From the NCBI RefSeq assembly GCF_019443445.1, contig NZ_CP080378.1, forward strand, positions 3,286,001-3,350,000: a DNA stretch of 64,000 nt. The letters are read 5' to 3'. The stretch is from Massilia sp. PAMC28688 (GTDB lineage: Bacteria; Pseudomonadota; Gammaproteobacteria; Burkholderiales; Burkholderiaceae_D). A model generated the notes under the pieces. It was not told the DNA's origin and did no database searches. It saw only the letters and a program-made list of their open reading frames with translations. Of this stretch, positions 59,093 through 64,000 are shown piece by piece. Each line of letters begins with the position of its first letter. The first letter of the stretch is position 1. A program made the translations under genes and the position numbers.

Positions 59093-59677
59093 ATGACCCA
59101 ACGCCTCGTCCTCGCCTCCAACAACGCCGGCAAACTGCGGGAATTCCAGGAAATCCTGGGTCCCATCGGTTTCACCTTGCATCCGCAGGGAGAATTCAAT
59201 GTGCCGGAGGCGGAAGAGCCTCATGCCACCTTCGTGGAAAACGCGCTGGAAAAGGCGCGCCACGCGTCGCGCCTGACCGGGCTGCCGGCACTGGCCGATG
59301 ATTCCGGCGTATGCGTCAATGCCTTTGGCGGCGCGCCGGGCGTGTATTCGGCGCGCTTTGCGGGCGAGCCGAAATCTGACGCGCGCAATAACGAGAAGAT
59401 GATCGCGGACCTGGCGTCGCACGACGACAAGTCGGCCTATTATTACTGCGTACTGGTATATGTGCGCCACGCAGGCGACCCGCAGCCGGTCATTGCGGAC
59501 GGACGTTGGAACGGCGAAATCACGCCAGAGGCGCGCGGCTCCAACGGCTTTGGCTACGATCCCCATTTCTTCATCCCGTCACTGGGCAAGTGCGCCGCTG
59601 AACTCACACCGCTGGAAAAGAATGCGCTGTCCCATCGCGGCCAGGCCCTGCGCGCACTGGTCGACAAGCTCAAATGA
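59093..59677 (+). CDS. rdgB: XTP/dITP pyrophosphatase RdgB (HAM1)
   Basis: House-cleaning enzyme of 194 aa that removes non-canonical purine NTPs. LVLASNNAGKLREFQEIL is the signature, followed by PHATFVENALEKARHASRLT, LADDSGVCVNAFGGAPGVYS and SNGFGYDPHFFIPSLGKCAA. The ATG lies right before MTQRLVLAS; longer in-frame starts would run antisense through the DUF3616 gene and are rejected. Its last 4 bp overlap the hemW start (ATGA). Confidence 0.97.
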   Translation: MTQRLVLASNNAGKLREFQEILGPIGFTLHPQGEFNVPEAEEPHATFVENALEKARHASRLTGLPALADDSGVCVNAFGGAPGVYSARFAGEPKSDARNNEKMIADLASHDDKSAYYYCVLVYVRHAGDPQPVIADGRWNGEITPEARGSNGFGYDPHFFIPSLGKCAAELTPLEKNALSHRGQALRALVDKLK

Positions 59678-60912
59678 TTCCGATCAAAGTCGTCAGCGGC
59701 GACAAGGCGCCCGAGCCACGCTCACCGGCGGCAAGCGCGCTGCAGTATCTGCAGCCCGGCACCCTGAACCTGACGGCGTTGCCGCCGCTGTCGCTGTACA
59801 TCCACTTTCCATGGTGTGTGCGCAAGTGTCCTTATTGCGACTTCAACTCGCACGAAGCCAGGGGCGAGTTCCCGGAAGAAGAATACCTCGCCGCGGTCAG
59901 GCTCGACCTGGAGCAGTCGCTGCCCCTGATCTGGGGCCGCAAGATTTATACGATTTTCATCGGCGGCGGTACGCCCAGCCTGATGTCGGCCAAAGGGCTG
60001 GACCGATTGATGTCGGACGTGCGCACGCTGCTGCCGCTCGATGGGGCCTGCGAAATCACCATGGAAGCGAACCCCGGCACATTCGAGACCGAGAAGTTCA
60101 AGTCCTTCCGCGCCAGCGGCATCAACCGCCTGTCGATTGGCATCCAGAGTTTCAACGCGCGGCACCTGAAGGCGCTGGGACGCATTCATGACGATGGCGA
60201 GGCGCGCCGCGCGGTGGAGATCGCGCACGCCAATTTTGATAACTTCAACCTCGACCTGATGTACGCGCTGCCATCGCAAACGCTGGAAGAGGCGCGAGAG
60301 GACCTGGCCACGGCCATGGCGTTCTCACCGCCGCACCTGTCGCTCTACCACCTGACGATGGAGCCGAACACGGTCTTTGCCAAGTACCCACCGGCGCTGC
60401 CGGACGACGATACCAGCGCCGACATGCAGGACATGATCGCGGTCGCTACCAGGCAGGCTGGATTTGAACAGTACGAGATCTCGGCCTATGCGCAGCCAGG
60501 ACGGCGCGCACGCCACAACCTCAATTACTGGGAGTTCGGCGACTACCTCGGCATCGGCGCCGGGGCGCACTCCAAGATATCGTTCCCCCACCGCGTGCTG
60601 CGCCAGGCGCGCTTCAAGCAGCCAAAGTCGTTCATGGAAGCTGCCGTGAAGGGCAATCCGGTGCAGGAAGAGTACGAGATTTCACGCGCCGACATGGGCT
60701 TTGAATTCATGCTCAACACGCTGCGCCTGACCGGCGGTTTCGATCCCAGGCTGTTTGGCGAGCGCACCGGCATGAGCATCACAGCCATCGACAAAACCCT
60801 CAATGCGGCGGAGGCCAAGGGCCTCCTGTACCGCGACCACAAGATCATCCGCCCGACCGAACTGGGACTGCGCTTCCTCAACGATCTGCAGCAGATGTTC
60901 CTGGGCGAGTAG
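59674..60912 (+). CDS. hemW: Radical SAM heme chaperone HemW
   Basis: HemN-like protein of 412 aa that carries heme to client enzymes. The radical SAM cluster motif CVRKCPYCDF (CxxxCxxC plus the aromatic) sits in LSLYIHFPWC. GGGTPSLMSAKGLDRLMSDV and NPGTFETEKFKSFRASGINR LSIGIQSFN follow. The first 40 residues are an extra N-terminal segment compared with E. coli HemW. It has the family C-terminal HTH-like end and no coproporphyrinogen-oxidase N-terminus. It overlaps rdgB by 4 bp. Confidence 0.95.
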   Translation: MIPIKVVSGDKAPEPRSPAASALQYLQPGTLNLTALPPLSLYIHFPWCVRKCPYCDFNSHEARGEFPEEEYLAAVRLDLEQSLPLIWGRKIYTIFIGGGTPSLMSAKGLDRLMSDVRTLLPLDGACEITMEANPGTFETEKFKSFRASGINRLSIGIQSFNARHLKALGRIHDDGEARRAVEIAHANFDNFNLDLMYALPSQTLEEAREDLATAMAFSPPHLSLYHLTMEPNTVFAKYPPALPDDDTSADMQDMIAVATRQAGFEQYEISAYAQPGRRARHNLNYWEFGDYLGIGAGAHSKISFPHRVLRQARFKQPKSFMEAAVKGNPVQEEYEISRADMGFEFMLNTLRLTGGFDPRLFGERTGMSITAIDKTLNAAEAKGLLYRDHKIIRPTELGLRFLNDLQQMFLGE

Positions 60913-60940
60913 GCCTGGCGCCTACCTTGACGCGCCAGGC
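60913..60940. terminator. Perfect hairpin between hemW and the efflux gene
   Basis: GCCTGGCGC, a 10-base loop, then GCGCCAGGC form a 9-bp stem directly after the hemW stop. It covers the last codons of the convergent outer-membrane factor gene. There is no T tract on either side, so a terminator role is only suggested by its place between convergent genes. Confidence 0.45.
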
Positions 60941-62319
60941 TCGGCGCTCCAGCCGCCACCAAGCACGCGGTACAGCGTCACCTGGTTCTGCAGGCGCTGC
61001 AGGTTGGCCTGCACCGCCGCCTGCTGGGCCGCGAACAGCGAACGCTGGGCGTCGAGCAGGTCGAGATAGCTCGAAGCGCCGCTCTGGTAGCGCAGGTCCG
61101 ACAGGCGGAAGCGTTCCTGCTCCGCTTCAGCCACTGCGCGCTGCGCCCGCAATTGCTCGCTGAACGTGGCCTGGCCGGCCAGTGCATCCGCCACTTCGCG
61201 GAACGCAGCCTGGATGCTGCGCTCGTACTGGGCTACGGCGATGTCGCGCCCGGCGCGCGCGGCGCCGAGGTTGGCGCGGTTGCGGCCATAGTCAAAGATC
61301 GGCAGCAGCAGGTTTGGCGCGAAACTCCAGCCGTACGAGCCACTCTCGAACAGACCGCTCAGTTCCGTGCTGGCGCTGCCGGCGCTGCCGGTCAGCGTGA
61401 TGCGCGGGAAGAAGGCGGCGCGCGCCGCGCCAATGTTGGCGTTCGCTGCAACCAGCTGCTGCTCGGCGGCGCGAATGTCCGGGCGTACGGTCAGCAAGTC
61501 GGACGGCAGGCCGGCCGGCAGCTCGGTCAGTTCGGTGGACCTGAGCGTGGCATTGGGCGCCGGATTGGCCGGCAGCGTCTGGCCAACGAGAAGGGTCAGC
61601 AAATTGGTATCGAGTGCCAGCTGGCGCTGCTGCTGCGCCAGCGTGGCGCGCGCGGTATCGACCAGCGAGACGCCCTGCTGCAGGTCGAGATTGGACACCA
61701 CACCGTTGTCGTACTTGAGCTGGATGAGCCGCAGCGCATCCTCGCGCGCCTTCAGGGTCTGCTGCGTCAGTGCCAGCAGTTCCTGGTCGGCCAGCGTGGC
61801 CAGGTAGGTGTTGGCGACCGAGGCGATCAGGCTGATATGGGTGGCCTTGCGCGCTTCCTCCGTGGCCAGGTACTGGGCCAGCGCGGCATTACTGAGGCTC
61901 TTCACGCGGCCAAACAGATCGAGCTCGAAAGAGCTTACCGCCAGCCCTGCGCTGTAGGTGCTGATGGTCGAGTCATTCGGGCCCGGCGTGCGGCTGCCGC
62001 TCACGCCAACGCCAACCGTGGGCAGGATATCAGCGCGGCGCACCTGGAACTGGGCACGCGCCTGTTCGATGTTGGCAATTGCCACCCGCAGGTCGCGGTT
62101 GTTGGTCAATGCCAGGCCGATGAGCTGCCTGAGGCGCTGGTCGGCAAAGAAGCTTTGCCAGTCCAGGTTGGCCGCCGCCTGGTTGCTGGTGCTGTCGGCC
62201 AGCGGGAAGGTGGCCGCCACCGGCGCCGCCGGGCGCTGGTAAGTGGGCGCCAGCGACATGCAGCCAGCCAGGGTCAGTGACAGCGCCAGCGGCCCAAGCT
62301 TGTAAATCGTCTTAATCAT
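60922..62319 (-). CDS. RND efflux outer-membrane lipoprotein (NodT/OprM family)
   Basis: Outer-membrane channel of 465 aa for a tripartite drug efflux pump. The lipobox LTLAGCMSLAP gives a lipid-anchored Cys at about residue 20. Two OEP repeats follow: DWQSFFADQRLRQLIGLALT NNRDLRVAIANIEQAR and the SFAPNLLLPIFDYGRNRANL AARAGRD-type second half. It starts inside the last 8 bp of the pump gene and is therefore in the same operon. Substrates are unknown. Confidence 0.94.
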   Translation of the reverse strand: MIKTIYKLGPLALSLTLAGCMSLAPTYQRPAAPVAATFPLADSTSNQAAANLDWQSFFADQRLRQLIGLALTNNRDLRVAIANIEQARAQFQVRRADILPTVGVGVSGSRTPGPNDSTISTYSAGLAVSSFELDLFGRVKSLSNAALAQYLATEEARKATHISLIASVANTYLATLADQELLALTQQTLKAREDALRLIQLKYDNGVVSNLDLQQGVSLVDTARATLAQQQRQLALDTNLLTLLVGQTLPANPAPNATLRSTELTELPAGLPSDLLTVRPDIRAAEQQLVAANANIGAARAAFFPRITLTGSAGSASTELSGLFESGSYGWSFAPNLLLPIFDYGRNRANLGAARAGRDIAVAQYERSIQAAFREVADALAGQATFSEQLRAQRAVAEAEQERFRLSDLRYQSGASSYLDLLDAQRSLFAAQQAAVQANLQRLQNQVTLYRVLGGGWSAEPGASR

Positions 62320-64000
62320 GCTTTACCTCGACTGCGGGATGAGCGGCACCGTCTTCGTGCGCATACTTCTGGCGCTGACGCTCACTGCCCTTGAAAAGTT
62401 TGCGGACGATCACGAAGAACACGGGCACAAAGAACACGCCAAGTGCAGTAGCGGTGATCATGCCGCCCATGACGCCGGTGCCGATGGCACGCTGGCTGGC
62501 CGAACCCGCGCCGCTGGCAATCACCAGTGGCAGCACGCCGAGGATAAAGGCGAGCGAGGTCATGATAATCGGGCGGAAGCGCAGGTGGCACGCTTCCAGC
62601 GCCGCTTCCACCAGCGTGCGGCCCTGCGCCTGCAGGTCCTTGGCAAATTCGATGATCAGCACCGCGTTTTTCGCGCCCAGGCCAATGATGGTGATCAAGC
62701 CCACCTTGAAGTACACATCGTTGGGAAAGCCGCGCAGGTTCGCCGCCAGCAGCGCGCCAAGCACGCCCAGTGGCACCACCAGCAGCACCGCCACCGGAAT
62801 CGACCAGCTTTCATAGAGTGCGGCCAGGGCCAGAAATACCGCCAGCATGGCAAAGGCGAGCAGGATGCCGACCGTGGAGCCGGACAGCTTTTCTTCGCGC
62901 GACTGGCCGGTCCATTCAAACGCGAAGCCGGGCGGCAGCTGGCCGGCGAGGCGCTCCATTTCGTCCAGCGCCTGGCCGGTACTGTAGCCGGGCGCCGCGT
63001 CGCCCGAGAGGCGAATGCTCGGGTAGCCGTTGTAGCGCACCGTTTGCATGGGACCTGTCACCCAGCGCGTGGTGGCAAAGGCCGACAGGGGCACGGGCTG
63101 GCCGCGCGCATTCATGGCGTTTAAGCGCAGCAAGTCTTCCGGCTGCATGCGCGAGGGCGCATCGGCCTGGACCACCACGCGCTGCAGGCGGCCCGCATTC
63201 GGGAAGTCATTGATGTAGGCCGAACCGAGCGACGTCGAAATGGCCGCATTGATCGCGTCGAACGTCACGCCCAGTGCACTGGCCTTGTCGCGGTCAATGT
63301 CGAGCTGAACCTGCGGCGCGTCTTCCAGGCCTTCCGGACGCACGCCGGCCAGGATCGGGCTCTGGCCCGCCATGCCCAGCAGCTGGTTACGCGCAGCCAT
63401 GAGCGCGTCGCGCCCCTGGCCGCCCCGGTCCTGCAGACGGAAGGAGAAGCCGGTGCCGCGTCCGAGCTCCGGGATTGGCGGCGGGCTGATGGCGAAAATG
63501 ATGGCGTCGCGTACCTGCGACAGGCGGCCACTGATGCGGCCTGCCACCGACGTCGCGTCCTGGCCCTCGCCCTTGCGCTCGTCCCAGTCCTTGAGCGTGA
63601 TGAAGCCAAGCGCCATGTTCTGGCCCTGGCCCGAAAAGCTGAAGCCCTGGACTGCCACCATGCTGGCCACTTCCGGCTGCTTGAGGATGAATTCCTCGGC
63701 CTCGCGCAGGGCACGGCCGGTGCGCTCGAGCGTGGCACCGGGCGGCAGCTGGAAGTTGGCGATCAGCGAACCCTGGTCTTCGTTGGGCAGGAAGCTGTTT
63801 GGCATGCGCACAAACAGCAGGCACACCACGCCTATCACGGCCACGAACACGATCAGCGAACGGCCGGTGTGGCGCAGCATTTTGGCCACGAAGCCTTCGT
63901 AGTTTTTTGCAGTCTTGCTGAAGCCGCGGTTGAACCAGCCGAAGAAGCCGGTCTTGGCATGGCTGTGGCCAGCTTCCACAGGCTTGAGCAGGTGGGCGCA
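62312..64000 (-). CDS. RND efflux inner-membrane transporter, C-terminal part (partial)
   Basis: About 560 residues of an AcrB/MexB-type (HAE-1) proton-driven exporter; the 5' half lies outside the window, and the frame stays open to the edge. CAHLLKPVEAGH and NEDQGSLIANFQLPPGATLE RTGRAL are typical of the second periplasmic half. LITIIGLGAKNAVLIIEFAK DL and RPIIMTSLAFILGVLPLVIA are the conserved membrane helices and loops. The C-terminal tail ends KYAHEDGAAHPAVEVKHD. An adaptor gene is expected upstream, outside the window. Confidence 0.95.
   Translation of the reverse strand, partial: CAHLLKPVEAGHSHAKTGFFGWFNRGFSKTAKNYEGFVAKMLRHTGRSLIVFVAVIGVVCLLFVRMPNSFLPNEDQGSLIANFQLPPGATLERTGRALREAEEFILKQPEVASMVAVQGFSFSGQGQNMALGFITLKDWDERKGEGQDATSVAGRISGRLSQVRDAIIFAISPPPIPELGRGTGFSFRLQDRGGQGRDALMAARNQLLGMAGQSPILAGVRPEGLEDAPQVQLDIDRDKASALGVTFDAINAAISTSLGSAYINDFPNAGRLQRVVVQADAPSRMQPEDLLRLNAMNARGQPVPLSAFATTRWVTGPMQTVRYNGYPSIRLSGDAAPGYSTGQALDEMERLAGQLPPGFAFEWTGQSREEKLSGSTVGILLAFAMLAVFLALAALYESWSIPVAVLLVVPLGVLGALLAANLRGFPNDVYFKVGLITIIGLGAKNAVLIIEFAKDLQAQGRTLVEAALEACHLRFRPIIMTSLAFILGVLPLVIASGAGSASQRAIGTGVMGGMITATALGVFFVPVFFVIVRKLFKGSERQRQKYAHEDGAAHPAVEVKHD

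Overview
The window is high-GC bacterial DNA that looks like a betaproteobacterium of the Oxalobacteraceae (Massilia/Duganella/Janthinobacterium type). This rests on gene order and protein resemblance only: the spoT-rpoZ-gmk-yicC-kinase-PP2C-rph-rdgB-hemW order, a split flagellar regulon with an fhlB-like gene and a second fliK, and several diguanylate cyclases. No rRNA, tRNA or CRISPR array was seen.

Bases 1-16464 are flagellar structural and export genes. The 3' end of flgI is followed by flgJ and flgKL on the plus strand, with a sigma-28 type promoter before flgK. A VOC-family gene separates these from the minus-strand export and switch operons: fliFGHIJK, then fliLMNOPQR, with a hairpin between fliK and fliL. 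fliE diverges from fliF. Bases 16465-16908 are non-coding and carry a 335-bp element with perfect 30-bp inverted ends. Next come a plus-strand pair, a HAD-domain protein and a methyltransferase, which may modify flagella or surface glycans.

Bases 21257-32958 hold the late flagellar genes on the minus strand: fliD-fliS-fliT-fliK-like-fhlB-ycgR behind a near-consensus sigma-28 promoter, then five tandem short flagellin genes. Each flagellin has its own leader, and four have a hairpin terminator. Copies 3 and 4 are an almost exact 973-bp duplication flanking a plus-strand alpha/beta hydrolase gene. Their sigma-28 -10 boxes survive, but their -35 boxes lie outside the duplicated unit and are poor.

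Bases 32959-44341 are mixed signalling and housekeeping genes: a diguanylate cyclase, a NarL-type response regulator and histidine kinase pair, a phosphodiester glycosidase, greB, a TonB-dependent receptor, a heme-oxygenase-like gene that seems to lack a normal start codon, a beta-propeller protein coupled to a MASE1-GGDEF cyclase, and a secreted protein. Together with ycgR this gives the window a c-di-GMP and motility theme.

Bases 44342-51219 are a type VI secretion cargo island: vgrG, a DUF4123 adaptor, a DUF3304 lipoprotein (likely immunity) and a DUF2235 lipase-type effector. Its last three genes are visibly more AT-rich than their surroundings.

Bases 51220-64000 are conserved core genes: spoT, rpoZ, gmk, yicC, a Ser/Thr kinase and PP2C phosphatase pair, rph, a DUF3616 gene, rdgB and hemW. 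They end in an RND efflux outer-membrane factor and the 3' part of its inner-membrane pump gene, which runs off the window.
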